Positions 1 to 8,945 of a stretch of 64,000 nucleotides of DNA are shown piece after piece. The DNA is from Gammaproteobacteria bacterium. Its GTDB lineage: Bacteria > Pseudomonadota > Gammaproteobacteria > Granulosicoccales > Granulosicoccaceae. The stretch lies in the NCBI GenBank assembly GCA_002746645.1, contig PDPU01000023.1, forward strand, positions 62,001 to 126,000, written 5' to 3'. The notes below the pieces were generated by a model. The model did not search any database. It saw only the letters and a list, made by a program, of their open reading frames with translations, and had not been told where the DNA came from. The position numbers and the translations under genes were made by a program. Each line of letters begins with the position of its first letter. Position 1 is the first letter of the stretch.

Positions 1-791
1 ACTTCTCGTCTGCGCACTTCTCGAGCGCGGCCGATTTCACCGACCGCAACAAGGTCATCGTTACCAGCGAACCGCTGACCACCGCTCTCGACCCGCTGCA
101 TCAACCCATGAACGGCAACAACAGCAAGAACGAAAAGCTCATCGGTGCGGGGCTCTCCTTCGCCAAGCGCGCACTGGCCGATACCACGACCGACATCGTG
201 CTCGTACCCACGGGCTGGTCCGACAGCGGTTTCTGCCTGAGAGACAGCCATCGAATCGAGGGCATGGGCTGGAACCCGGTCGCCACCGACGACCCGGCCT
301 TCGGCGGCACGCTGCTCTACGATCGTGCCGTGTTGCGCACCGACCTCGCCATCGAACTCACCGGCGGCATCCTGCGTGGCATTCTCTGGCACCAGGGTGA
401 AGCCGATGCCGGCAATGAGGCCTGCGCCAACGCCTACCGCAGCAATCTCGAAAGTCTCGTCAGCGCGCTGCGCAGCAACATCATGGTCGATGCCCGCGGT
501 ACGGCCGCACGTGGCCCCGACGCCGACGTGCCCTTTGTCGTCGGCACCATGTCGAGGGGCGCCGACGAACGTGGCAGCCAGCTCCCGTTCACGTCATCCA
601 AGAGCGTCGTCGATGACGTTCATCGCACGGTCGCCGTCACGATTCCTTGGTCGGGTGTTGTCGACAACAACGATCTCGTACCACCGAACTATCCCTGTGG
701 CGAAGGCAGCTGTGTGCATTTCGGTGCCGCAGCCTATCGTGAAATGGGCGTTCGCTACTACGACACGCTGTCTGCCATCGCACGCCAGTAA
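1..791 (+). CDS. Sialate O-acetylesterase-like (SASA/DUF303) protein, 5' end outside window
   Basis: The reading frame is open from the window edge (first full codon at position 3), so the N-terminus lies upstream. The visible 260-odd residues carry GILWHQGEAD, the WHQGE motif of SASA-type carbohydrate esterases in the SGNH fold, and near the C-terminus GSCVHFG, where the family keeps its catalytic His. The N-terminal GQSNM nucleophile block would be off the edge. It is a close paralogue of the next gene: both share GILRGILWHQGE, ALRSNI and VVGTMSRG. The family removes O-acetyl groups from sugars outside the cytoplasm, so an exported glycan esterase is the likely role. The substrate is unknown. 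Nineteen bases separate it from the paralogue, which suggests an operon formed by tandem duplication. Confidence 0.8.
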   Translation, partial: FSSAHFSSAADFTDRNKVIVTSEPLTTALDPLHQPMNGNNSKNEKLIGAGLSFAKRALADTTTDIVLVPTGWSDSGFCLRDSHRIEGMGWNPVATDDPAFGGTLLYDRAVLRTDLAIELTGGILRGILWHQGEADAGNEACANAYRSNLESLVSALRSNIMVDARGTAARGPDADVPFVVGTMSRGADERGSQLPFTSSKSVVDDVHRTVAVTIPWSGVVDNNDLVPPNYPCGEGSCVHFGAAAYREMGVRYYDTLSAIARQ

Positions 792-809
792 CCGAGTCGG
801 AACACAACA

Positions 810-2225
810 GTGAATTGCACGATTCGGCGGTTCGTTGCACGCCTCGTTACCCTGGCCGTGGTTTTCGGCCTGCTCCTCACCCTGTCTGCCTGTAGGGATT
901 CGGATGACGCCACCGGGGAACAGACCACCAGCGACTTCTCGCTGGTGCCTGCCACCACCAACGTCACTCTGACCGAGGGTGACGGCGACGGTGTCACCGT
1001 GCCCCTGACGCTTGTCCGCAACGACGACTACAGCGGGGAAGTCACGCTTGAACTGCGTGGTGAAACCGATGCCGATACCACCAACCTGACGGCCGACTTC
1101 AGCCCGCAGGTGCTTTCCGACAACGACAGTGACAGTTCGCTGCGACTCGAACTCGCGATCGCCGATGCCCCGATTCTGCCCCAGACACGCCACTTCTACC
1201 TGATCGCAGACGACAACGGCAATCGTCACCAGCTTCCCCTGACCATCGAGGTGACACCGGTGCAGCGACCCGACGTGTACCTGCTTGCCGGCCAGAGCAA
1301 CATGATCGGTTTCAGTGGCGACGGCACGAAGCAGGCCGGCCCGGGTCAGGCCGACGAACCACATGATCGCATCCTGCAACTCAACGTCACCGAAAACAGC
1401 GAAGCGAACTTTCCCAATGCACTTGCCTACACGGCGCTCTCGAACAACGTGGCGGGTGACGCACCCTATCTCGTGCGTGCCGAAGACCCACTGCACGTGC
1501 CGCTCGATACCGCCATCGGCAGCAAGAGTTTGCAGTACATCGGCCTCGGGCTGAGTTTCGCCAAGGCAGCGCTGCCGAACACCACGCAGGACATCATCCT
1601 CGTACCGGCTGCCTGGTCGGGTTCGTCATTCTGCGCCAGCCCTGACGGCCCGTTTGGTAACTGGAACGCACTCGACGGCGACAACTCGGCGCTCGGCAAC
1701 ACATTGCTCTACGAACGAGCGCTGACCCGCACCGACATCGCGCTCGAACAATCGGGCGGCATCCTCCGCGGCATCCTCTGGCACCAGGGCGAATCGGACG
1801 CCAACGGGGCATGCGCGCCGCTCTACCAGAGCAACCTCGAGGCACTCATGACTGCGCTGCGCAGCAACATACGCGCCGACGCCCGAGGAGCGGAAGCACG
1901 CGGGCCTGCAGCCCCGATTCCGGTCGTTGTCGGCACCATGTCGCGTGGCAGCGACGAACGCGGTGACTTCTCGACCTTCAGCGACGCCAAGCAGATCATC
2001 GACGACGTGCACAACAGCGCCGGCGACTGGCTCGACTACGCCAGCGTCTCGAACCACGACGATCTGCTGCCGGCCAACGGGTATCCTTGTCAACGCAGCA
2101 CGCCGGACCATGCAGGCGGATCGAACGAAAGCTGCCTGCACTTCGGCCCCGAAGCACTTCGCGAAATGGGCAGACGCTATCATTCAGCCCTGCGCGAAGC
2201 ACTCCTGAATCCGCCGGGTTCCTGA
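810..2225 (+). CDS. Sialate O-acetylesterase-like (SASA/DUF303) lipoprotein
   Basis: 471 residues from a GTG start. The N-terminus is a lipoprotein signal with a hydrophobic core ending in LSAC, so the mature protein probably begins at Cys28 and is membrane anchored. Residues about 40-150 look like a beta-sandwich (VTLELRGE, FYLIADDNGN). The SASA/SGNH domain follows: VYLLAGQSNMIGF with the nucleophile Ser, GILWHQGESD as the conserved WHQGE block, and ESCLHFG with the probable catalytic His. The previous gene has the same catalytic domain. With the acyltransferase downstream, it could control acetylation of a surface glycan, but that link is inferred from position only. Confidence 0.85.
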   Translation: MNCTIRRFVARLVTLAVVFGLLLTLSACRDSDDATGEQTTSDFSLVPATTNVTLTEGDGDGVTVPLTLVRNDDYSGEVTLELRGETDADTTNLTADFSPQVLSDNDSDSSLRLELAIADAPILPQTRHFYLIADDNGNRHQLPLTIEVTPVQRPDVYLLAGQSNMIGFSGDGTKQAGPGQADEPHDRILQLNVTENSEANFPNALAYTALSNNVAGDAPYLVRAEDPLHVPLDTAIGSKSLQYIGLGLSFAKAALPNTTQDIILVPAAWSGSSFCASPDGPFGNWNALDGDNSALGNTLLYERALTRTDIALEQSGGILRGILWHQGESDANGACAPLYQSNLEALMTALRSNIRADARGAEARGPAAPIPVVVGTMSRGSDERGDFSTFSDAKQIIDDVHNSAGDWLDYASVSNHDDLLPANGYPCQRSTPDHAGGSNESCLHFGPEALREMGRRYHSALREALLNPPGS

Positions 2226-2308
2226 AAGCGGCTGTACACCGGAACCCTGCCTTGTCCGATGAGTGCCAGGGTCCGATTTCGACCAGCCACTGACACACAC
2301 TTCAGGCG

Positions 2309-3325
2309 ATGAGAAAACTCTACACCCTGCAGTATCTGCGCGCCTTTGCGGCGCTGGCCGTGGTTTACAGCCACGCTACCATTCAGGTACCGGAATGGAA
2401 AGTGTGGCTACCACATGCCGGTGCCTTCGGCGTGGACGTGTTCTTCGTGATCTCGGGCTTCATCATGGTGTACATCGCCAGACCCGAAGACACCCCGGCG
2501 AACTTCATGAGCCACCGCATCCGCAGGGTGGTACCGCTGTACTGGTTCTTCACGGTGCTCATGGCAACCATTCTGGTGTCGTTACCGAACGTCTTTCGCA
2601 ATGCGAGCTTCGAGATCGGTGCCTTCTTCGAGAGCCTCCTCTTCATCCCGCACTGGAGCATCGCCGATCCGAACTTCATCTGGCCGATCCTTGCCCCCGG
2701 TTGGTCACTGAACTACGAGATGTACTTCTACCTCGCCTTCGCGGCCTCGCTGCTTCTTCCCCCGCGATTCCGGATTGCCTTCATTGCCGCAGTCATCGGT
2801 GCCATCTGGCTGCTCTGCCAGTTCTTCGGCAACGAGCGCTCGGCGATCACTGGCTTCTACGGTGATTCGATCGTGTTCGAATTCGTGTTCGGGATGCTGC
2901 TCGCACGCGCCTTCAAGGGAGGGTTCGAGCTCTCGAACGGCGTGGCAACCGTTCTGATCGTCTTCGGTACCCTGTTGCTGGTCGTGCTCGAGCTTGCGCA
3001 GCTGCCGCTGCCTCGCATCGTCACGCTCGGCATACCCTCGCTGATGCTCGTGACCGGTGTGGTCTTCCTTCACTGGCCGCGTCTTGCCTGGCTCGAGTAC
3101 CTCGGCGACGCATCCTACGCCTTGTACCTGAGCCACATTTTCGTGCTCGGTGTACTGCGTGCCGTATTGCCGCGCTTTCTGCCGGAGGGGCCACTCGGCG
3201 CCTGGCTGTTCGTGTTCCTGTCACTCGTCATCTGCACACTGGCCAGCATTTTCTTCCATCGCTACGTGGACAACTGGCTGTTGCGAACCGAACGGCTTTC
3301 CCAGCTCCGACCTCGGTCGGTATGA
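2309..3325 (+). CDS. Acyltransferase family 3 integral membrane protein (OafA/YrhL type)
   Basis: 338 residues, strongly hydrophobic with roughly ten membrane segments. The N-terminus LQYLRAFAALAVVYSH is the typical start of acyltransferase-3 proteins, with the conserved Arg and the catalytic-region His. VDVFFVISGFIMVY and the later GDASYALYLSHIFVLG are also family landmarks. These proteins move acetyl or other acyl groups across the inner membrane onto sugars such as O-antigen, peptidoglycan or exopolysaccharide. It lies 83 bases after two esterases of the opposite chemistry, so the trio may acetylate and deacetylate the same polymer. No SGNH domain is fused to the C-terminus, which is consistent with separate esterase genes. 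Confidence 0.85.
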   Translation: MRKLYTLQYLRAFAALAVVYSHATIQVPEWKVWLPHAGAFGVDVFFVISGFIMVYIARPEDTPANFMSHRIRRVVPLYWFFTVLMATILVSLPNVFRNASFEIGAFFESLLFIPHWSIADPNFIWPILAPGWSLNYEMYFYLAFAASLLLPPRFRIAFIAAVIGAIWLLCQFFGNERSAITGFYGDSIVFEFVFGMLLARAFKGGFELSNGVATVLIVFGTLLLVVLELAQLPLPRIVTLGIPSLMLVTGVVFLHWPRLAWLEYLGDASYALYLSHIFVLGVLRAVLPRFLPEGPLGAWLFVFLSLVICTLASIFFHRYVDNWLLRTERLSQLRPRSV

Positions 3326-3332
3326 TGCCGAG

Positions 3333-3698
3333 ATGCCATCAAGGAAAACCCGCAGCGCCGTGTTCAGCCTGGACAGGCCGGACGAGACCAACCTCGTCGA
3401 CGCTACCCCCGTGGCGCCTGAAGCACTTCTCGGGCTGCCGACCGGGCATCGTCTCGAACTCATCCGGGAAACGAACGATGCCGGCCTGAGCCGCCCGGTA
3501 CGCCGCAAGGTGCAGTGGCTCGAGGAATTCGATGCCGACAATCGCTCCGTTGCTCACTATCGGCTCTGGCGCGAGCGCGGTACACAACCGCCCTATCGTC
3601 GCGAACTCGGTTGGGAACGCTTTGCGAGCGACGACGGGCGGCTGCTGGACCGTGAGGTGCGAATCACTCGCCAGCAAGTGGGAGAACAGGTACATTGA
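3333..3698 (+). CDS. Small hypothetical protein, 121 aa
   Basis: An ATG at 3333, seven bases after the acyltransferase stop, opens a 121-residue soluble, charged protein (MPSRKTRSAVFSLDRPDETN to ITRQQVGEQVH). It contains RRKVQWLEEFDADNRSVAHY and YRRELGWERF, which look like ordinary folded sequence rather than out-of-frame noise. No signal peptide, membrane segment or known motif is recognised. It is probably co-transcribed with the acyltransferase. The stop codon lies inside a 14-bp tandem repeat. A longer upstream frame exists but overlaps the acyltransferase and has shadow-like composition, so the 3333 start is preferred. Confidence 0.55.
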   Translation: MPSRKTRSAVFSLDRPDETNLVDATPVAPEALLGLPTGHRLELIRETNDAGLSRPVRRKVQWLEEFDADNRSVAHYRLWRERGTQPPYRRELGWERFASDDGRLLDREVRITRQQVGEQVH

Positions 3699-3741
3699 GT
3701 CCAGACGCGTTGAGCCAGACGCGTTGAGCCAGACGCGTTGA
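3695..3741. repeat. 14-bp tandem repeat across a stop codon
   Basis: Three head-to-tail copies of ttgagccagacgcg (the first copy has an extra t) begin at 3695 inside the stop codon of the small gene and run to about 3737, with a partial fourth. The stop codon itself is part of the first unit. It is one of many short tandem arrays in the window. Confidence 0.9.
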
Positions 3742-3823
3742 AAGAGTGTGCCGGAGATCTGTGGCTCGTGGCACGGAACCCCGCGCATCGTCAACCGGTG
3801 CGGTTCACCCCGACACCCGCGAG

Positions 3824-5647
3824 TCAGAGATACTCGCCAATCAGACTCACGAACTCGTCGCCATACTGATCAAGCTTGTGCCTGCCCACACCGGTAATGG
3901 TTGCGAACTCAGACAGATCTCGCGGTTTCAGTGCCACCATTTCGGCCAGTGACTGATCGTTGAACACCACGTAGGCCGGTACGCCCTGCGCTTCGCTGAT
4001 CCGTCGGCGCCGTTCGCGCAGCGCTTCCCAGAGCGGTTCATCGGCGGCGGAAATCTCGATACGCGGGCGGCGCGTACGGCTGCTGCCGCGCGTGGAACTC
4101 CTGCCTCCTCTGGCAACGGGTCTGAGCCTCAGGGTCTTTTCGCCACGCAGTACAGGCCGAGCTCGTTCGGTCAGCTGGATCGAGCCATGTCCTTCGGGGT
4201 CGACGGCGAGAATGCCACGTGCCAGCAGCTGACGGTAGATGTTGCGCCAGGCGGGCGCGTCGTACTCGCTGCCGATGCCATAGGTGCTGACCCTGTCATG
4301 CCCGAACTGACGCATGCGTTCGCTGGCCTTGCCGAGAAGCACATCGATCAGATAGTTGACTCCGAAGCGCTGACCGGTACGGTAGGCGCAGGAAATCGCC
4401 TTCTGTGCCGCTTCGGTGGCATCGAAGGTATCGGGCGGTGCGAGGCAGTTGTCGCAGTTGCCGCAGGCTTCGTCGAGTTCGTCGCCGAAGTAGCGAAGCA
4501 GCGCCTGTCGCCGGCAACTGGTGAGTTCGGCAAGTCCGAGCATGGCCTCGAGTTTCTGCTGTTCCACCTTCCGATGGTTCTCATCGGCACTGGAATTCAT
4601 GATCATCGAGCGCAGGCTGATGACATCCTGAAGGCCGTAGGCCATCCAGGCATTGGCCGGCAGTCCGTCACGACCGGCGCGTCCGGTTTCCTGGTAGTAG
4701 GCCTCGATGCTCTTCGGCAGGTCGAGATGCGCCACGAAACGCACATCAGGCTTGTCGATCCCCATGCCGAAGGCAATCGTCGCCACTACCACGACACCTT
4801 CCTCGCGCAGAAAACGCGCCTGATTCGTTGCCCGCTCGGCGGCGCTGAGACCGGCGTGATACGGGAGCGCCGTGTAGCCTTGCGACGCGAGCCAGTTCGC
4901 CGTCTGTTCGACCTTGTTCCTGGAGAGACAGTAGACGATGCCCGCTTCGCCTTCGTGATGCTCGCGCAGGAAGGCAAGCAGCGCGTCCTTCGGGCGCTGT
5001 GGCTGCTGGATGTGATAGCGGATGTTGGGCCGATCGAAGCTGCTGATGAAGCGCGCGGCATCTTCGAGGCCGAGGTTCGCGACGATCTCCTCGCGCGTGC
5101 GCTGATCGGCGGTGGCAGTCAGGGCCACGCGCGGCACATGCGGGTAGCGCTCGCCGAGTATCGACAGGCCCAGATATTCGCGCCGGAAATCGTGTCCCCA
5201 CTGCGACACGCAATGCGCCTCGTCGATGGCGAAGAGCGCTATCTCGCTCCTGTCGAGCAGTTCGAGCATCACCGGCATCAGCAAGCGCTCGGGCGCAACA
5301 TAGAGAAGATCGATGTCACCGGCAAGCAACTGCCATTCGATATCCTGAATGGCCTCGCGCGACAGCGAAGAATTGATGAAGGCGGCGTTGAGATCCAGCC
5401 CGCGGAGTGCATCGACCTGATCCTGCATCAGGGCGATGAGGGGCGAGATGACCACACCGGTGCCTCGCCGCGCCAGTGCCGGAATCTGGTAGCAGAGTGA
5501 CTTGCCGCCGCCTGTCGGCATCAGGACGAGCGCATCCTTGCCCGCCGTCAGCGTCTCGACGATGGCCTGCTGATGGCCGCGAAAGCGATCGTAACCGTAA
5601 ACGGTGCGAAGAATGTCGGCGACGGTGGAAGTCGCGGAAGTGCTCAT
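3824..5647 (-). CDS. recQ: ATP-dependent DNA helicase RecQ
   Basis: 607 residues, the normal RecQ length. RecQ unwinds duplex DNA 3'-5' in recombination and fork repair. Visible motifs in order: Walker [13 protein letters not shown] (about residue 41), DEAH box [16 protein letters not shown] (about 140), motif [14 protein letters not shown] (about 315), the RecQ-C-terminal zinc cluster [11 protein letters not shown]...CGNCDNC (about 380-402), a winged-helix region, and a C-terminal HRDC domain ([24 protein letters not shown]). All family parts are present and no residue looks lost. A basic, Ser/Arg-rich linker ([11 protein letters not shown]) precedes HRDC. The DUF3581 gene lies eight bases upstream on the same strand, so they may be co-transcribed. 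Confidence 0.97.
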   Translation of the reverse strand: MSTSATSTVADILRTVYGYDRFRGHQQAIVETLTAGKDALVLMPTGGGKSLCYQIPALARRGTGVVISPLIALMQDQVDALRGLDLNAAFINSSLSREAIQDIEWQLLAGDIDLLYVAPERLLMPVMLELLDRSEIALFAIDEAHCVSQWGHDFRREYLGLSILGERYPHVPRVALTATADQRTREEIVANLGLEDAARFISSFDRPNIRYHIQQPQRPKDALLAFLREHHEGEAGIVYCLSRNKVEQTANWLASQGYTALPYHAGLSAAERATNQARFLREEGVVVVATIAFGMGIDKPDVRFVAHLDLPKSIEAYYQETGRAGRDGLPANAWMAYGLQDVISLRSMIMNSSADENHRKVEQQKLEAMLGLAELTSCRRQALLRYFGDELDEACGNCDNCLAPPDTFDATEAAQKAISCAYRTGQRFGVNYLIDVLLGKASERMRQFGHDRVSTYGIGSEYDAPAWRNIYRQLLARGILAVDPEGHGSIQLTERARPVLRGEKTLRLRPVARGGRSSTRGSSRTRRPRIEISAADEPLWEALRERRRRISEAQGVPAYVVFNDQSLAEMVALKPRDLSEFATITGVGRHKLDQYGDEFVSLIGEYL

Positions 5648-5655
5648 GCTGTCAT

Positions 5656-6489
5656 TCAGGCGAATCGCTGGCCCTTACCGGAACGTCGCTGTTCGTAGTC
5701 ATCGACGATCTGCTGCATGGCATCTTCATCATAGTCTCGAAGACCACCCAGCATCAGATTCTTCTGCCCGCGCCCGACCAGCTTGCCATCGGCAACAAGG
5801 TCGAAATTGAGACTGACGTCACCCTTGCGACCGTTGATGTGCGATTCCGCCCCGGTGTACTCGAGATCGATGGCAACCAGATCGTCGGAATCGCCGCTTT
5901 CCTCGATGTCGATGCGCATGTCGCGGTAGATCACGAGCGGACGTGTGGGGTTGATCATGCGCCCGGCATCGCGCATCACGGGCACGAGAATCTCGGGGAA
6001 GGTCTGGCCGGAAAACCGCACGTACTGACTGCAGAGACGGGCCAGCATGTCGGCATTGTGCCGGCGCCGACCGACGAGTGTCAGACGCAGCATGTCGCGA
6101 CCGTTGGCGTCGGTCAGAATGGCCTGCCCCGGGAGCGAGGCCGCAGCCACATCATCACCGTTCATGGCTGCGGCGCCTGGCTCGAACGCCTCGCCTGCCA
6201 CGTCTTCGATCACCGGCAGGCTGAGGCTGGTGTTGCCATCCAGCATGCCGAGAAAGTCCACCCGCGTCTGCGACGCGACGCCGTAGTGGTGCATCAGCGC
6301 GCTGAAGAGCAGATCGCCCGGTACACAGAAACGCCGGTTGTCCGGATCGTGAATCGGATTGAAGTCACGTGCCTCGCCACGGGCGAAATCACTGGCCTGC
6401 TGCTCGGAGATCGTCAGCTTCGCGGCACTGCCACAGGCGCTGCCGGCGCCGCTTTCGCTCTGCCAGTCGACGTAGGTGTCGATGTTCAT
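5656..6489 (-). CDS. DUF3581 family protein
   Basis: 277 residues from the ATG at 6489 ([10 protein letters not shown]). The open frame extends upstream, but that part overlaps the next gene and is shadow-like. [15 protein letters not shown] followed by [10 protein letters not shown] matches what I recall of DUF3581, a family largely confined to Gammaproteobacteria and resembling hot-dog/MaoC dehydratase-like proteins. [14 protein letters not shown] and [15 protein letters not shown] also look family-like. Function is not established. It sits between recQ (8 bases downstream) and a gamma-glutamylcyclotransferase (19 bases upstream), all on the minus strand, which suggests one transcript. Confidence 0.8.
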   Translation of the reverse strand: MNIDTYVDWQSESGAGSACGSAAKLTISEQQASDFARGEARDFNPIHDPDNRRFCVPGDLLFSALMHHYGVASQTRVDFLGMLDGNTSLSLPVIEDVAGEAFEPGAAAMNGDDVAAASLPGQAILTDANGRDMLRLTLVGRRRHNADMLARLCSQYVRFSGQTFPEILVPVMRDAGRMINPTRPLVIYRDMRIDIEESGDSDDLVAIDLEYTGAESHINGRKGDVSLNFDLVADGKLVGRGQKNLMLGGLRDYDEDAMQQIVDDYEQRRSGKGQRFA

Positions 6490-6508
6490 TGCCGATTGTC
6501 CTCTGTTC

Positions 6509-7126
6509 TCAGGCAGCGTGCCGGGCCGCGGCGTGCAGCAGTTCATCGAAGTGGCGGTGGCTCTCGCCATCGAGTGGCACGGCGCGCGGATAGTAGGGAT
6601 CGTCACGATCATTCACGCGTGGCCACTGCCAGCCGCGGGTGCTGTCGATGAAGGCGGCAAGGCCTTCGTCACCGAAGACACGCTCGAAACCGGCCATGAC
6701 GCAGTCGACGTAGCTCTGCAGGATGGGGCGTTGCCGGTTGGCCGGCGAAGTGTTCTTCGGCAGGCTGCTGTAGAGAAACAACTCCCTGCAATCGCGCGTG
6801 AGTGAAGCATGCTCGGGCGCGAGAACGAGATCGTCACGATCGAGAGGGATACGCACATAGCCGCTCTCGCGCAGATCGAGCGTCGGCAGCTCCGACATCG
6901 GCATTCGTACCAGCACGCCCGAGATCGTCGCCTCGGGGTGGCGTTCCACGTTGAGCGAGGTGCAGCCGAAATCGCGGTTGGGCGCTTCGACGCGGTGGCT
7001 CCAGACGCGTCGCCAGCCCTTGATGACTGCCGCCACGAATACCTCATCGTGCGGGCGAGTGTCACGGTTGACCAGCGAACCGTAGCCGAAATAGCAGACG
7101 TAGTCGTCTGGCGTGACTTCCGTCAT
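6509..7126 (-). CDS. Gamma-glutamylcyclotransferase-like protein
   Basis: 205 residues from the Met of MTEVTPDDYVCYFGYGSLVN. The YFGYGSL segment is the substrate-binding loop of the gamma-glutamylcyclotransferase fold, which converts gamma-glutamyl peptides or amines to 5-oxoproline. DRDDLVLAPEHASL and ILQSYVDCVMAGFERVFG are plausible later core segments. The probable catalytic Glu is not assigned with confidence (ESGYVRIPL is a candidate region). The longer upstream frame extends into the divergent intergenic region and is not used. The gene is divergent from the amine-oxidase-like operon and probably leads the transcript running into the DUF3581 gene and recQ. Confidence 0.75.
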   Translation of the reverse strand: MTEVTPDDYVCYFGYGSLVNRDTRPHDEVFVAAVIKGWRRVWSHRVEAPNRDFGCTSLNVERHPEATISGVLVRMPMSELPTLDLRESGYVRIPLDRDDLVLAPEHASLTRDCRELFLYSSLPKNTSPANRQRPILQSYVDCVMAGFERVFGDEGLAAFIDSTRGWQWPRVNDRDDPYYPRAVPLDGESHRHFDELLHAAARHAA

Positions 7127-7218
7127 GCAAAGCCTCTCGAGTTGTGAACGGTGCCGCAAAGCAAAGGCTCCGCGTCTGCCAGTATGATAGCGATTCTGAA
7201 GCCACTCTTTGCGCGAAC

Positions 7219-7809
7219 GTGAGTCCAAAGGTACTTGCCACGTTGATTCCTGCCCTTCTGATTGCCTCAAACGCTCAGGCGGAAGAGCATTTGACAAACG
7301 AAGGCGCTTCCGCGACCAGCGGCCGCGAGCATCCACTCGGCCTGCAGACTCTCTTCGTCGAGCGTTCGGTCACCGGCAAGAACACGAACAGAAAAGGCCC
7401 GTTGCTCTCTCACGAGATCCACTTCCAGTTCGATCACACCCGCAATCGCGCCTGGCGCCTGCATGTTGACGCAGCCACGGGCAAGGTGCTCGAACGACAG
7501 GCTCTCGACACCGTGCACCTGCCACTGAGCACGGCCGAGATCGCATGGGCCACAGCCCTGATTGCCGCAGACGACGAGTTGCTCGAACGGCTGCGTGACG
7601 AGCAGCGTGCAGACGGTCGGGCCGTGTTCGAACACGTCGGTGAACTCGACATGAAGGCCATCATTCACGAACCGACCGACGCCAGCGACCCCTGTGCCCA
7701 CGAACGCTGTGCACTCATCGCGCTCTTCGACCAGAGCCGCACCGTCTTCAGTATCGAACCCGTGGTGCATTTTGCCTCCGCACGCATTCGCTTGCCTGAA
7801 TCACGATGA
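7219..7809 (+). CDS. Exported protein resembling copper amine oxidase N-terminal domains
   Basis: 196 residues from a GTG at 7219, chosen because it gives a proper signal peptide (VSPKVLATLIPALLIASNAQA, cleavage before EEH). The mature part contains HLPLSTAEIAWATALI, like the PL[ST]xxEI helix that opens the N2 domain of copper amine oxidases, then a segment resembling N2/N3 (MKAIIHEPTDAS...CALIALFDQSRTVFSIEPVV). No catalytic domain follows; the next two genes carry catalytic-domain-like sequence. The stop overlaps the next start as ATGA, implying translational coupling. I infer that a normally single polypeptide is spread over separate genes. The fold assignment is by recalled motifs, not by search. 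Confidence 0.55.
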   Translation: MSPKVLATLIPALLIASNAQAEEHLTNEGASATSGREHPLGLQTLFVERSVTGKNTNRKGPLLSHEIHFQFDHTRNRAWRLHVDAATGKVLERQALDTVHLPLSTAEIAWATALIAADDELLERLRDEQRADGRAVFEHVGELDMKAIIHEPTDASDPCAHERCALIALFDQSRTVFSIEPVVHFASARIRLPESR

Positions 7810-8945
7810 GAGCCCGATCCGCCACGATCACGGTCACGATCGCGCTGCTGACGGGAATGCTCACCGTTGCCCGGACACCCGACCTCCGGGCACAGTCATC
7901 GTCGGACAACTGTGCCCCTGACGCCACGCTCGCCCGGAGCTTCGACTCGGGTGCCAGCTGGCGGCTGTGTGGCGACATCGATCCGCTTCGTGGACTGGTG
8001 CTGTCCGATGTGCGCTATCGCGCACCCGGCGACAGCGAGCGTGACGTGCTGGCGTCGCTGGGACTGGCGCAGCTCATCGTTGATCAGCGCGGATCCGGAC
8101 AAGGTCGCGCCGAAATCGGTTCGCGGCTTCAGGGGAACGATGGTCTTGGTGGCGACGCGCTGCTGCCCGTGTCGGACTGTCAGGGCGAAGCCATTGCGCT
8201 GAACGACGTTGCCGACGCGCTCTGCAGCGATTCCCGCCTGCAGCCGATGCTGGCGAAGTACGCCGAGACACCCGAAATCACCGGCAGCCGCTGGCGGCTC
8301 TACAGCGAAGCACAGCGAGGCTTCGCGCGCTGGCGCATCGGCTTCGACCTCTTCGAGGACGGTCGTATCGCACCCTTCCTGTTGTTGCTCGAACATCCCG
8401 CGCTCGAACGCCATGAGGGACTGGCCCTGCTCGCCTCGTGGCGGATCGTCCCGCGTCTCGACGGTGAACTCGCCAATACGCTGGAGCAGTTCGATTTCCC
8501 ACTCGACACGACTGGCAGCAATCAGCGGCCGCAGCGCGTCCAGCACTTTGATACCGAATCACTGGCCTTCATCACGCGCGAGCACTTCTCGGGTTGGCGC
8601 ATCGTCGGCTCGCACGGCAGTTACTATCTGGATCCGGCAGGCAGCGGTTTTGACTGGTCGGGTCGGGAAGACAACTGGGCAGGAAGTGATCTTGCCGTCA
8701 CCGTGGCACGCGACTGCGAACGGCTGGCGATGCACGACAGCGGTTGCGGCGACGGCGGCGCAACCGGGCAATCGCTCGATACCTGGCTCGATGGCGAAAG
8801 TCTCGCCGGGCAGGCGCTCGCCTTGTGGCATCAGCAGTCTCGTGTGTTGCCGGGAGACGGCGTGGTTTCGGTACAGGACTACCCGCTCGGATTCACGTTG
8901 CTGCCCTTCGACTGGACCACGAGTTCGCCGTTCGAGAAGCAATGA
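7806..8945 (+). CDS. Exported copper-amine-oxidase-like protein, catalytic residues lost
   Basis: 379 residues with an N-terminal signal peptide ending near LRAQS. LVLSDVRYRAPG...DVLASLGLAQLIV matches the beta-sandwich start of the copper amine oxidase catalytic domain and is clearly paralogous to the next gene (LVLSDVHFTPPG...VLASASIAQLHV). At the cofactor site, the paralogue's VGAYTYVISW corresponds to RGFARWRIGF here, so the tyrosine that becomes topaquinone is absent. The HxH copper ligands are also gone (LLASWRIVPRLDGE), and the HHxPR third-ligand block is replaced (QQSRVLPGDG). It should therefore be non-catalytic, perhaps structural or a partner of the next protein. Overlaps both neighbours by ATGA. 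Confidence 0.6.
   Translation: MRARSATITVTIALLTGMLTVARTPDLRAQSSSDNCAPDATLARSFDSGASWRLCGDIDPLRGLVLSDVRYRAPGDSERDVLASLGLAQLIVDQRGSGQGRAEIGSRLQGNDGLGGDALLPVSDCQGEAIALNDVADALCSDSRLQPMLAKYAETPEITGSRWRLYSEAQRGFARWRIGFDLFEDGRIAPFLLLLEHPALERHEGLALLASWRIVPRLDGELANTLEQFDFPLDTTGSNQRPQRVQHFDTESLAFITREHFSGWRIVGSHGSYYLDPAGSGFDWSGREDNWAGSDLAVTVARDCERLAMHDSGCGDGGATGQSLDTWLDGESLAGQALALWHQQSRVLPGDGVVSVQDYPLGFTLLPFDWTTSSPFEKQ

Noticed and set aside
4187..5500. 437-codon plus-strand frame opposite recQ
   Set aside because: Shadow of recQ, no recognisable motif.
7806..8945. Genes 7806 and 8942 as one frameshifted gene
   Set aside because: Each has its own signal peptide and its own copy of the same domain, so they are paralogues, not halves of one gene.
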